Source of the DNA: Epichloe hybrida
Taxonomy: Eukaryota; Ascomycota; Sordariomycetes; Hypocreales; Clavicipitaceae
Reading direction: 5' to 3'
NCBI GenBank assembly: GCA_019022495.1
Contig: JAFEKR010000002.1
Span: 3,348,001 to 3,412,000, forward strand
DNA: 64,000 nucleotides
A program made the translations under genes and the position numbers. Numbering within the stretch: position 1 is the first letter of the stretch; each line of letters starts with the position of its first letter. This document shows positions 21,505-32,391 of this stretch, one piece after another. A model generated the notes under the pieces. That model saw only the letters and a program-made list of their open reading frames with translations. It ran no database searches and was not told the origin of the DNA.

Positions 21505-22477
21505 CTACACCGGAGACACAGCCTCCGCCACATCATCCTTCATATCCGGCACCCACCCCTTCGGCCGCTCACTGCCCCTCACGACCAGCCCATACCCCAG
21601 CCTCTCGACCTTGTTGACGCTCTGCCTCGCCGCCTCCATCTTGCTCCTGTAGTCCTTTGTCGGAACCTCCGGCAACAGCTCGAACGCGCACCCCAGCTCC
21701 TGAATGTCCGCCAGTATCGTCCTCCCGTCCGCGCCGCCGAGCATCTCGCCGTTCTGGGCCGTCGTCACCGTCGCAAAGCGCATCAATTCGCCAAAGAGGT
21801 CGAGAACACCGTACATGTAGTCGCCTGGCGTGAGCGCAATGTCCGCGGGGATAGACTCCTGCGTCTCCTCGGGCGTGATGAGCCGCTGGTGGCGCAGGTA
21901 GTGCATGAAGGACAGCGCTTCGATGAGCTCCTCGAGACATCGTAGCGGCCAGGTGTATCTGTGTCTGTTGATCGAGGTCAGGTCCGGGGCGATGGATTCC
22001 AGAAGCTTGGTGATTTCCGAGAGCCGCGTTGCGATGTCCTTTTCCGTGGAGGGCGGCGGGTCCTGGTTGAGGTGTTTGACTCTGCGCCGGGGGTGCGGAT
22101 TAGTTTCTTGCGTTTTCAAATCGTGGGATTTACTGAGTGAGATTTGGGGGGGAGGGGGAGGGGTTGGACTGTACCGTTGCAGTGCGAAGATGCTGTGAAA
22201 TTGGTTACAGAGAGTTTAGTTCTTTTTTTTTTTTTTTTTCAAATCCTTTTCGGTCGCGTATAACTGAGACCATGATAACGCGAGAGACATCTCACATCTT
22301 TTTGCTCAGGGCAGTCACGTCCCTTGATGCCTTCACTATCCTCTCCCGCCTGTCGTGGTGCTCGTCGAGTTCGTCTCGAAAGGTTTCAAACATGGCGTGG
22401 AAGCGCCCGCGAGGCAGGTCCCCCGCTGGCTTGGAGCGTGCATTGCCGTCTCGATCTCGCTTGGTGCCTCCAGACAT
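21505..22477 (-). CDS. Translin-associated factor X (TRAX)-like, translin superfamily
   Basis: Translin superfamily; the TRAX subunit pairs with translin in the C3PO nuclease that trims small RNAs and tRNA fragments. Minus-strand exons are 22477..22296, 22192..22175 and 22081..21505, giving 258 residues. The middle exon is only 18 nt (IIFALQ plus part of Arg), yet both introns have GT-AG ends and frame holds. Visible family segments are FETFRDELDEHHDRRERIVKASRDVTALSKK, LEELIEALSFMHYLRHQRLI, and LTPGDYMYGVLDLFGELMRFA. The acidic residues EE near the first and E in GELMRFA correspond to the catalytic glutamates of TRAX. The gene is divergent from GPI14, with about 210 bp between the starts. Confidence 0.88.
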
Positions 22478-22689
22478 GGCTCTTGCTGATGCTGTTTTTT
22501 TGCGATGGCGTGGTGTGTGTAATGGATATGAAGCGTTGTGCGTGTGCTTTCTTACCTTGGCAAGATGAGGTGAACGAAGTTGTTGCAGTTTTCAAGTGGG
22601 GTGGAGCGGAAATTGTTAGTGCAGCCCATCCCGCGACTTCGCCGTTGTCCAATTCCAATGAAAAGGAGCCGTTGACTCCGTGATATTCC

Positions 22690-24148
22690 ATGCCCTTCGC
22701 CATGATATTAATATCCCCTCTCCTGCGGCCCCTCCCGCTCTTCCTCATCGCCCTCCTCCTCCGGCTCATTCTCCTCCTCTACGGAACCTGGCAGGACGCC
22801 CACTCTGCCATCAAGTACACCGACATAGACTACCTCGTCTTCACAGACGCCTCCCGCTTCGTCGCCTCCTCTCAGTCCCCCTACGCGCGCGACACGTACC
22901 GCTACACGCCTCTCCTGGCGTGGCTCCTCCTCCCCACCGTCTCCTTCTTCACCTTCGGCAAGATCGTCTTCGCGCTGAGCGATCTCCTCGCAGGATGGCT
23001 GATTGTGCGCGTCCTCCGCGCGAGGGGCATGTCGTCTGAGCGAGCCGGCGCCTTCGCTGCCCTGTGGCTCTGGAATCCCATGGTCGCCACCATCAGCACG
23101 CGCGGCAGCTCCGAGGGCCTCCTCGGCGTCTTGGCCATGGCCTTGCTCTGGGCAGTAGAGAGCAGGAGAATCACCGTCGCCGGCCTTGTTCTCGGTCTGG
23201 GGGTCCATTTCAAGATCTACCCCTTCATATGGGCTCCGGCCATAATATGGTGCATGGACGAAGAGCATCTCGGCAAGTCGTCGTCGGCGGCGACGAAGCA
23301 GGCGAAATCCCCGTCGAAATCTGACAGACTCATGGCCTTCCTGTCACCACAGCGGGTCAAGCTTACTGTCGTGAGCTTCGCTGCATTCATGGGCTTGAAC
23401 CTGCTCATGTACTCCATGTACGGCCGCCGCCCTCCCTTTCCTTCTCGTAAGCTTCCTGGTGTGGAAGCTTCGGGGGGGGAGGGAAGGGCATCTTCTCCGA
23501 CTTAGAGCACCACGTTCATTCGCTAAAGCTCACTATTCGCAGGTACGGCAATCCCTTCTTGGTACAAACATACCTCCACCACGTCTCTCGCGTAGACCAC
23601 CGCCATAACTTCTCGCCTTACAATGTCCTGCTGTATCTCGCTTCCGCAGACGCCAGCACGTCCTCGCTGCACATGGAGTCGCTGGCGTTTCTGCCACAGC
23701 TCTCCCTGTCGTGCGTCTTGATTCCATTCGTTCTTGCCAAGAAAGACCTTGCTACGAGCATGATGGCGCAGACATTTGCGTTTGTCACGTTCAACAAGGT
23801 TTGTACGTCGCAGGTATGTCCCACCTCCTTTCGCTTCTCGGTGGATGTAGACATGGGCTAATAGTACTTCTGTGATAGTATTTCCTGTGGTACATGATCT
23901 TCTTACCGCTATATTTGCCAACCTCAACGATGCTTCGCAAGCCGAGTGTTGGCATTTCCGCATTGGTCCTATGGATCGTCTCGCAGGGCGCATGGCTGCA
24001 GCAAGGCTACCAGCTTGAGTTTTTGGGCAGGAGCACGTTTTTCCCTGGCCTTTGGGTCTCATCGCTGGGTTTCTTTCTCGTCGACTGCTGGATACTTGGC
24101 ATCATCATCAGCGACGGTGCCTTGGCCCGGTACCCGCCATCCATATAG
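22690..24148 (+). CDS. GPI14: GPI mannosyltransferase 1, GPI14/PIG-M
   Basis: Adds the first alpha-1,4-mannose to the GPI precursor on the lumenal face of the ER, using dolichol-phosphate-mannose (GT-C fold, GT50). Exons 22690..23417, 23543..23813 and 23879..24148 give 422 residues, the usual length. Landmarks are the N-terminal hydrophobic segment, KYTDIDYLVFTDA with the catalytic DxD-type motif in the first lumenal loop, SPYARDTYRYTPLLAWLL, FGKIVFALSDLLAGWLI, LGLGVHFKIYPFIW, RVDHRHNFSPYN, and the final SQGAWLQQGYQLEFLG. All are highly conserved in PIG-M. The first intron removes a short divergent piece before YGNPFL. Needed for GPI-anchored wall proteins such as the WSC protein at 7171. Confidence 0.95.
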
Positions 24149-24773
24149 AATGGCCTCCTGTTTGATTGCATGATGAAATAGTTAATGAAAACGTCACTGT
24201 CGACCATGGCAAAAAGCAAAATTCTCATTATGGGTATCTATCTCGCGTTATGCATTCCCACCAAGACTAAAACCTAGAAACAAATTTTGTCATGCTCTGT
24301 CATCTGTGCAGTCTTCTCAACTCTTGAGCAATCAAAATTTTCATGCAAATACGTGGGCGCGCCAAGGGGACGCCCCCCCCCCCCCTGGAAAAAGCATCTA
24401 TCTTGGTTTGGAAAAAAAAAAATTAGGGGCATAGGAGGAGGATCATAAGACGGGCTTCTGATCTGTATTCCCCAACACCCAGGCCGTTCTCTGATTCGCG
24501 AAATTCGGGTCTGGGTCCCGTCAGTTCCCCAATGATACGAGTGATGATGGAAAAGACGCGTGCAATTTTTGTGACACTCTGGATGACAAGAGGCCAGTCT
24601 GGAATGCGTTGCTTCGCCAAGATTACCCGACCCAAAAGAATCCCAAAGTACTCCGGTGGATGCAGCGTTAGCTGGGGAAAATAACCCGTCAGCTACAGGT
24701 ACGTCTTCGTACCCAGAGATTTCTTTCCTGATCATGCTTCGCCCTTGCTGAAATGGGACAACTTGCCTGTTAA
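24149..24773. other. Intergenic, convergent 3' regions
   Basis: Contains C14 and A10 homopolymers (24367-24421) and no recognisable gene. Confidence 0.5.
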
Positions 24774-26657
24774 CTATTGAATGGTGATGCGGGTGGCCAG
24801 AGATCGATAATTTGCAAGCTTCAGCGACGTGATTCGTGCCCGAGGATATTCAGGCACAATGACCATTCTGCCGTCTTTGCTGTATGAGATGTTGCCAAAG
24901 CTCTCGCAGAGCTCCGTAAAGGCTACGTGCGGGCGGACTCTTGCCATTTCTGCTACAATGGCATCGTTCCACACACCGGAGCACTGTCCATTGGCCATGA
25001 AGAAGTAAGGGTTCAGAGGAGGTAGTATCGATTCTGCAGGTGATAACAATTTAACAACGTAGCCGGTAAACGCGTGAGCCGCGGTAGACAGTAGCTTACC
25101 AAGGTCAACAAAGCGGATCCTGAGGTACTCGACCTCTTTGAACTTGTCCAATGACCTGACAGCCGACAATACCAGCTTCTCGAAAGCCTCGATGAATCCC
25201 AACTCTTGGATGCCCGATCCAGACTCATGATAACTGCTTGAATGACGGCAGCAGTTCTTGACAGTCAAATCGATCGATCGTAGTCGTGTTGTCATGGGAT
25301 TCACAAGGCGGCTACCCATTTCGAAGAACCAGTGGCATATCCGACCCGTGTAAGAAAAGTGCTCCAATCGCGAGGTTACCTCAGCCATTCGAGAACAAAT
25401 GTGCGTCTTCATCGCCACCTTGACATAAAAGGAAGGCACCACTCCCTCCCGTCGGTAATCGTTCTCCAAGCATAGGCTGAGATTTGTGATACGAATTGGC
25501 AGCGACGGCATGAATTCGGCCACGGTGATGTAGCTCTTCGACTTGGGCTTGCTATATGAGGCCTGCCATTCCTTCAAATTCGGCAAGGCGCTTAAGACAG
25601 TGTTGAAGTCCGCGCTGTCCCTGATGAGGTTCCATTGACCGCGGGTGACAAGTGTGCGGACCGAGTTGATGGGTTCCAGGGAACGGACAGAAAGCAAGTC
25701 GTTAGCGCGGCTAAAGTATACAACTTTTGGTGCTTTCCTCCGTTCGCCGCCCTCCAGGGTCAAAACTTGCACCGAAGGCACGGTCTGCGACACGAATCGG
25801 AAGACTTCGTCCAAGGTACAATTATTGGCGGGCAAGGTGTATGTCGCATTCGTCAGGCCATCAGATGTTACTGTCGGCAAGGCAAGTGTGTTGGTCAGGG
25901 CGAGTGGACCATATGTAGGCTGGAACACAGGGAACCAGATTTCTAGATGCTTTATGTGGCATGACAAGTGTGGCTTCTCGGCCAAATGCATCATCGCATT
26001 GTCAATGGACTCAATCGTAGCTTTTAGTTTGATGTGTCTATAAAGTCGTTGCTGCACCAAAATACTCCAAATCGGGTTGACCAGCGCCAAGTCGGCCAGC
26101 TCTCGTCTGCGGCAATGTCTCAGAGTGCTGCTCCAGCTTCGGGTTAGGTTGGATATTCTCATGGCACTACTAGACGTTGGCGAGATGCAATAGCCGAACA
26201 AGTGGTCCAGAATAGCTTCGTGGACTTCCGTGGGCAGTTCATCAAATTTGGTTGCTCGTGTGTGGTTCGGAATTGCATCTTCGCTACCGGACGAGGAGGA
26301 CTCGTTGCCCATTTCCGTGTCGAGGCCATAGTCGGATTCGGAGAGGTAGCACACATGGGCACTTCGATTATCGGGCAAAGGAAATGGTGTGCTACTTGGC
26401 CTCGTTGGCGGTACAAAGGTCGGGCTTTTGACTTGTTCTAGAGGAGGGCTCGACTGGCCTGGAGACACGGGGCTCGAAGCAGTGTTGAGAAAAGCTGCAA
26501 CCATGGATGAGGTCATTAACGAGGCAAAGTCATCGTCGGCAAGGTTTCGATCATGTTCTTCGTCGGCCTCCTGCAGAAAGATATCCCTTAACAAACCGCC
26601 TCTGACAGGTAACGCAACATGACCCTCGTCGGTGCAGGTAGATCTAGGGTCCTCCAT
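24774..26657 (-). CDS. Large F-box-like protein
   Basis: Single-exon protein of 627 residues. From about residue 138, FDELPTEVHEAILDHLFGY followed by LADLALVNPIWSILVQQRLYRHIKL has the pattern of an F-box-like motif at the head of a fungal leucine-rich-type substrate receptor: LP-x-E-V/I, hydrophobic spacing, then a LVN-x-W-x-x-x-x-x-x-LY element. The rest, with repeats such as LPNLKEW, ITNLSLCLE, LRSIDLTVKN and VEYLRIRFVDL, suggests degenerate leucine-rich repeats. The N-terminal 135 residues are Ser/Pro-rich and acidic. Members usually recruit targets to an SCF ubiquitin ligase, but targets are unknown. No introns, unlike most neighbours. Confidence 0.72.
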   Translation of the reverse strand: MEDPRSTCTDEGHVALPVRGGLLRDIFLQEADEEHDRNLADDDFASLMTSSMVAAFLNTASSPVSPGQSSPPLEQVKSPTFVPPTRPSSTPFPLPDNRSAHVCYLSESDYGLDTEMGNESSSSGSEDAIPNHTRATKFDELPTEVHEAILDHLFGYCISPTSSSAMRISNLTRSWSSTLRHCRRRELADLALVNPIWSILVQQRLYRHIKLKATIESIDNAMMHLAEKPHLSCHIKHLEIWFPVFQPTYGPLALTNTLALPTVTSDGLTNATYTLPANNCTLDEVFRFVSQTVPSVQVLTLEGGERRKAPKVVYFSRANDLLSVRSLEPINSVRTLVTRGQWNLIRDSADFNTVLSALPNLKEWQASYSKPKSKSYITVAEFMPSLPIRITNLSLCLENDYRREGVVPSFYVKVAMKTHICSRMAEVTSRLEHFSYTGRICHWFFEMGSRLVNPMTTRLRSIDLTVKNCCRHSSSYHESGSGIQELGFIEAFEKLVLSAVRSLDKFKEVEYLRIRFVDLGKLLSTAAHAFTGYVVKLLSPAESILPPLNPYFFMANGQCSGVWNDAIVAEMARVRPHVAFTELCESFGNISYSKDGRMVIVPEYPRARITSLKLANYRSLATRITIQ

Positions 26658-28081
26658 TTTTTTTTATGATCTTTACTGCAGCGCTTGTCGGATGGTTAGC
26701 TCGACCGGCAACAGGTGCATGTTCAGTTCGAGAGAACAGAAAAATTCGTCTCTTCCTTTCGTGTCGAAACTTCGTGTCGAGCTGCTAAATGAAGGAATAA
26801 AACCTATTAGATCTTCTCGCAACAGCCAAACTCAAAGCTTGATCGCAGCAAGGATGGAAGGTGGGACAGTCGAGAGAGGCGTTTGGCAATTCCGTCGGGA
26901 GTGACTGCTGAGGACGTGGCGTAAAAAAGTAAATTGAAAAAAAAAAATCCCAGAAAGTACACAAAGAGGGACAAAGGAATCTTGGATGAGGAAGAGATGA
27001 CAAGAATGAAAAGACCGAGGTCGACTAGGTGGTGGCCGAGAGTCAGGCCGGTGATTTTGGGGGAGGGAGAAGGACGAAGGGAGAGCAAATTAAAGAGAAA
27101 TTGCCGAGAGGGGAGATGTTGCGCAAGCCGCCAGATTTGACGTGCGTGGGAAGTTAAGAATGCGTGCCACCCACCCACGACTACGCGACGACTAGGCGGT
27201 AACGAAGGTCCAAAAAGCTGGGCAATTCAAGACGAGTTCAGACCCCCCAAACAAGAGACAAGAGAGGCGTAAACTGTAAATTGTAAATTGAGAGAATGGG
27301 CAGAAAATGGAGGCGGATGGATTGGTGATGGACCCACGGATTACGGAGTAGATGGATAGATTTACATATGCTCAAGTGGGGTTTTTGCCATGTATTACCG
27401 GGCTGCCCACACGAGCGGCGGCGAGTGGCAGATGCAGATGGCGCGTTGGATGACGATTCGTGAGAGAAAAAGGAGGAATATCACTCTCCGTGCAGCGACT
27501 CGAGTGAATACGGGGCTTCGAGTCTCACACCAGTGTGGCTAGTCACAGCCACTCTCGGCAAGACGCAATCAATAGTGTGGATTTTGGATTTTTCCGCGAT
27601 ACCCTTGAAGCGAGTCAAGCAGTCCAGCACTGCGCAGGAAAATGAGGAACATGCTGCCAGGCGCTTCTGATGTCGGTCTGCGTTGGGTTGGAGTTTATTA
27701 GGCAGTCGGGAGTCGTGGGCTGCCTTTGGATTGGTCGTCGGTTGGGCTGTCGGTGCCCGGGCCTAGGTGCCAGCTGCCAGTCGCTAGTTGCCAGTCGCCA
27801 GTTGCCAGTTGCACACATCTGTTGTTTCCGTGTGGCAATTCGTCACCCGCTCCATCACGAAGACATGGCTTCAAGCGGATCAAGCGGATCAAGCATGGGC
27901 CGCGCACGGCAAGCCCGAAGGAATCTCGGGTGTTAGATGATATGATCTGACGCCAATGAGATGAGATGATGGTCTATATCAAGTGAACTGTGCCACTTCT
28001 CATGTCAAATTTTCTCCGTCCCTTCCCCATCCCTCTGGTCAACACATCAACCACGTTACCACATCCCTGATCTGCCACAAC

Positions 28082-28219
28082 ATCTCCTTGAGCGTGTTAG
28101 AGCTTGTGGAGTCACGTTAACTAGGGTCTGTATGTATCTCTAGTTTACTTTTATCTAATTGGATACATACAGACCCCTAGCTAACGTGACTCCACAAGCT
28201 CTAACACGCTCAAGGAGAT
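28082..28219. repeat. Long near-perfect palindrome (57-bp arms)
   Basis: Arms at 28082-28138 and 28162-28219 pair almost perfectly (ATCTCCTTGAGCGTGTTAGA opens the left arm; its complement closes the right) around a 23-bp AT-rich loop. Mismatches are few and mostly C/T or indels near the loop. Could be a foldback MITE or the junction of an inverted duplication. Confidence 0.88.
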
Positions 28220-28689
28220 CTTTGCCCTCACAACCATACTTTCAAGGAGGCACAAGAGCATTCAAGTTTTGCTTTTCTTCTCTCAGAAGATATCCAGGAA
28301 TGAGATGGACAAACGAGATCATCTCCAACAACCAGACTCATCGCGGCACTGGCGCGCCTGCCAAGACAAACATTGGCTGAGTCAACAGAGGTCCAGTTCT
28401 ATCGGCCCTGCTTATCTTTGCCCCAAACTCCAGCATCAATAGGCGCGTTCTACCTGCGCTCTCTAGCAGGCTGCAGAACATTTCTAAAGGGTCAATTGTG
28501 CCGAGCATCTGAGTCAAAGGGGTCAGTGACTGATGGCCAGGCCGCTAAAGCGGTCCCGTCCCGATCCGAGGGCAACAGTGCAGCAAGACAAAGGATAACG
28601 GTCAGGTCACCTCCATCTATCTACAGATCTACAGGTAGTCTAAGCAACAGACACTATCTAGGAAGGTGCCTCGCGAGCTTGACCGAATT

Positions 28690-29090
28690 CGCTTTGCATC
28701 ACAGCCAAAGTGCCAGCTGAACATTTTTGAACGGTATCAGTGCCACACCACTGCCTCGGAGTAGTAACTCTGGCGGTTGACCACATTGTCCGTGAGAAAG
28801 CCGACTGAATCCTTTTTCTGCTTGGAGTTCGTTCGGCCATGCACCAAATCATCAACATGACCTAGTTCCATGCCCTCCCGCAGTAACCTGGTCGTTTCTT
28901 CAGGTACGTAGCGATCCAAGCAAACGACTAGATCGGCCCGTGGTTATCTTTGGCGTCAATGCCTCCTTCCAGCCCAATCCAACACAACGCATTGGGTTCA
29001 ACATTACTCGCGTTTCGAGTCCGGTTCAGCGCAAATGCCATGCGTGATCTGGCGCTTATAATCAGTATTGGGGGATGTCATGTCCCAAGG
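28690..29090 (-). pseudogene. DUF84 inosine/xanthosine triphosphatase-like pseudogene
   Basis: On the minus strand, pieces of a DUF84 (YjjX/PRRC1-like) house-cleaning NTPase can be read in order. SPNTDYKRQITHGI is followed by NVEPNALCWIGLEGGIDAKD, then PEETTRLLREGMELGHVDD, LVHGRTNSKQKKDSVGF and LTDNVVNRQSYYSEAVV, then LIPFKN. They are interrupted: the frame shifts after ITHGI, again after an in-frame TAG following the GLEGG motif, and again just before the closing LIPFKN. The strong residual similarity with several lesions marks a pseudogene. No intact paralogue lies in this window. The family hydrolyses non-canonical ITP/XTP. Confidence 0.75.
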
Positions 29091-29702
29091 TAAAGGACGA
29101 CGATAAGCAGTTTCCTGATACTCGAGATAACCATGGAGAAAGACTTTCCCATGTGTGTTTTGAATGAAAAAAGCTGTCTACTCTCGGCACTCAGCTGCTG
29201 ATAAAGTCCAACAATGCAAAAAGTGAACCAGGTTTTGCCTCTCCATCATGGTCAACTTGAAATGTCCGTTGGAGCTCGGGTCGAGCCATTCCCTCATGGA
29301 AGCCAAATCGACAGCATCGTACGATGCGTATTGCAAATCATGCTCTGAGGCAACACTGTCCGTCCCGGCAGATGTTGTTGACTCTACAGTTTCTGGTGTA
29401 CCATTGTTCAGCTTCGAGGATGCATCATGTTCTAAGATGCAGGAGCCTCGAGGTGCTGGTGCCCGCCTACCCTGCAGACATGATTGCCCTCGGTACCTTT
29501 TCTTGTTGCCATACCCAGTATCAGCCGCCTTGGTACCTTGGACGAATGCAGAACGCGATTCAACTGTCAGAGCGTGAATTGACAACAGAGTCTGTTCAAG
29601 TTTTCGGTCCGTTGCGGAGAGGCTTGTTCCCAGATTAATGATGCCGTGTTTCACTTTTTCTTTGCGCCTCCGTTGACTTGTTCGCAGCCGGCTAGCTTTG
29701 TA

Positions 29703-30440
29703 ATACTTTTTATACTAGTAATTTACTAGTAAAAGTTACTTTTTATACTAGTACTTTTTATACTAGTAATTTCTTAGTAAAATTTACTTTTTATACTAGT
29801 ACTTTCTTAGTAAAAGTTACTTTTTATACTAGTACTTTTTATACTAGTAATTTACTAGTAAAATTTACTTTTTATACTAGTACTTTTTATACTAATACTT
29901 TTTATACTAGTAATTTACTAGTAAAATTTACTTTTTATACTAGTACTTTTTATACTAGTACTTTACTAGTAAAAGTTACTTTTTATACTAGTACTTTCTT
30001 AGTAAAAGTTACTTTTTATACTAGTACTTTTTATACTAGTACTTTACTAGTAAAAGTTACTTTTTATACTAGTACTTTTTATACTAGTAATTTACTAGTA
30101 AAATTTACTTTTTATACTAGTAATTTACTAGTAAAATTTACTTTTTATACTAGTACTTTTTATACTAGTAATTTCTTAGTAAAATTTACTTTTTATACTA
30201 ATACTTTACTAGTAAAAGTTACTTTTTATACTAGTACTTTTTATACTAGTAATTTACTAGTAATCTCTTAGTAAAAATTACTTTTTATACTAATACTTTT
30301 TATACTAGTATTTTACTAGTAAAAGTTACTTTTTATACTAATACTTTTTATACTAGTAATTTACTAGTAAAATTTACTTTTTATATTAGTACTTTTTATA
30401 CTAGTAATTTCTTAGTAAAATTTACTTTTTATACTAGTAC
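29703..30440. repeat. AT-rich satellite of ACTAGTA units, about 740 bp
   Basis: About 29 occurrences of CTTTTTATACTA (some ending ATACTAATA or ATATTA), alternating with ATTTACTAGTAAAA-type units (variants with CTTAGTAAAA). The palindromic ACTAGT hexamer recurs throughout. Neighbouring copies differ mainly at a few positions (ATTT/CTTT, AGTT/ATTT). The composition contrasts sharply with the GC-rich flanks, and the right edge at 30440 is abrupt. Confidence 0.95.
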
Positions 30441-30755
30441 CACTTTCTGAACGGCGGCCGCATTAAGGGTGTAACAAAACCGCCGCGTTGCCTACTTTAT
30501 CCCTCACTGCCAAGCGAAGCATGTTCTACACTACACTGGCTGTCATCCTAGGAGGAGTGGACTTTCGCAGCAAACCCCATTGGGTCTTGACGTACCAAGG
30601 GTTTCGGAGATTTACGGAAATTTCCGAACCAGTAATGCTTTCCACCCTTGTACATTGGTTCTTCCCCGTTGGGAAGAGGCAAAGCGCGGCTAGAAAGAAG
30701 CGACGACAGATAGTTATTTATTCCTCCACTCCACACCTTACTATGTGCAATTAGT

Positions 30756-30899
30756 ATCTCTTTGGAGCCGGTAAGGCTACAATTTCGTACCGACCCGCTT
30801 TTTTTACTGGCACGAGGCGGTGACCTGAAGTAACAATTTTTCTGATTGGTCAATATCCCAGTCGGTACGAAAGTGTAGCCTTACCGGCTCCAAAGAGAT
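30756..30899. mobile_element. Short terminal-inverted-repeat element (MITE-like)
   Basis: A 144-bp element whose ends are about 40-bp inverted repeats: ATCTCTTTGGAGCCGGTAAG continuing to TTTCGTACCGAC on the left, and its complement on the right, with one substituted base. The 60-bp centre is unrelated. No protein is encoded. The target duplication is not clear to the eye. Confidence 0.75.
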
Positions 30900-31509
30900 C
30901 TGCGCTCCTGCTGCGGCTTCACTCGAATCTTGTATTTTGCAAAACGAAGTTTGATAAAGTCAATTTCGACCATTATAATCACTTCTGAAACTCGAAAATT
31001 TGATAGCAACGTTCATTCGCTTATTCTCCTTGATCCAGTGGCCGTTGCAGTTGTTTTGGCAGTGTTGCTGTGGGATACAATGGTGACGGCCCTACTTCAG
31101 TCGAGCGATATTTTTCTGCTTACCTCAACATGTGATTATCCTGCTACCCCCCCTGGTCATGTATTCGTGTAAAATCAAACAGGGATTAGACTTGTCATGT
31201 ACTCAATTCTCCGAGCTTAGTAATCTTACCAAGGTAGGTCCACGGAATGACGTCGACAAGATTATCTTTTTCTTGGCTTGCGTTGGCGCTAAGCGATTGT
31301 TGTGTGGGCTGTGAAATGGCGGGTTCCATGCGATTTATGCGAACTGATGGCGTTGCTTTCTGCATGCCCAAATTGGTCCTCCACCAGGTTCCACGTGGTT
31401 CCACGGTCATTCTACTCCGTGAAGAGTTTGTTGCGAAAAAGGTTAGTGTTAAGTGAAGTGGGGAGAGAAAGAAAAATGACTTACATATAGATCCAAGTCG
31501 CATTATGTA

Positions 31510-31736
31510 CAGTCTAACCCCTGTATGATTTTACGCGAGGTATTTAACTAGGGGCAATAGGCTAATAATAAATCACTAGGTAAGGCAAAGAGTACCCTAG
31601 AATATGTCTATTATACTAGGACTATCTTATACCTTTAAATCCCTAATAGCTTTACTTACTATAGCTAGTTATAGCTAATAGTAGCTGCCCTATATAGGGC
31701 TTATAGTTGGTGTAAAATCATCTAGGGGCTAGACTG
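31510..31736. mobile_element. MITE copy 1, TA-flanked, AT-enriched
   Basis: A 227-bp non-coding element bounded by inverted ends CAGTCTAACCCCTG and its imperfect mirror (CTAGGGGCTAGACTG), with TA on each side, as in Tc1/mariner insertions. It is a diverged copy of the element at 38991-39240. Relative to that copy it carries many C-to-T and G-to-A changes and a short internal deletion. Confidence 0.85.
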
Positions 31737-32226
31737 TAGATTTCAATCGCCCTCGTCTAAAATGTGCATTCGATGAGTCTTCCGATCGGGGACTTCAATG
31801 ATCTTTCCGCATAACCCGATAGTCCCGCGCTTGGCGCAATATATACGATACATATGTATGCAGCAGCAGTCCCAATTCAATAGGGAGACGGAAAAAAGAC
31901 GGTCGAAAGAGGAACAAGGCATTTGTCATGCTCCGACGATCTGGTCTCTTGGTGACAACGAACGGGAAATGCTCCGCCCCCCTTCCGTCCCCCTCCAGGA
32001 ACGAAACCAAGACAGCAGGCCCATGGAGGTCCAGAACCGAGAACAAGTCTTGGCGTACCAAGTACACCATGTACGTCATATGTCAAAGCTATTGAGCAAC
32101 TGATCCATTCCAAAAGAAAAATTTCTCCTCCTTTTCTTATCGACCAGGGTTCCCTGGCCGCAATTCAATCATCACCTCATCGTGAGATTGTCGTTGGAGT
32201 CGACGGAATGATGCAAGCTGGTAAAT

Positions 32227-32238
32227 TTAATATAAAAC
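32227..32238 (+). promoter_or_regulatory. TATA-like element of the small secreted protein gene
   Basis: TTTAATATAAAACG lies about 160 bp before the start codon at 32392 and is followed by a CAACAACA-rich leader, typical of strongly expressed fungal genes. Confidence 0.5.
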
Positions 32239-32391
32239 GACGAGGTTCGCCGTCCAAAAAGCACATCCTGTCCATCTCCTGACAACAACAACATCATCAA
32301 CCAACAACATCAACCAATATCAACACCAACACCAACACCGACACCAACATCACAACACTCGTCTTGATAAGCTATTCACGTCTTTTGGAAA

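Larger units (their letters stand above)
26658..32391. other. 5.7-kb repeat island without intact genes
   Basis: The longest gene-free stretch. In order it holds the F-box gene promoter, short CCAGTYGC-type direct repeats near 27770-27815, a long palindrome, a DUF84 pseudogene, an AT-rich satellite, a short inverted-repeat element, and a MITE. Open frames inside are short and unconvincing. Confidence 0.6.

Noticed and set aside
29703..30440. Telomere-like array
   Set aside because: Units lack a TTAGGG-type motif and the array is internal, palindromic and AT-rich.
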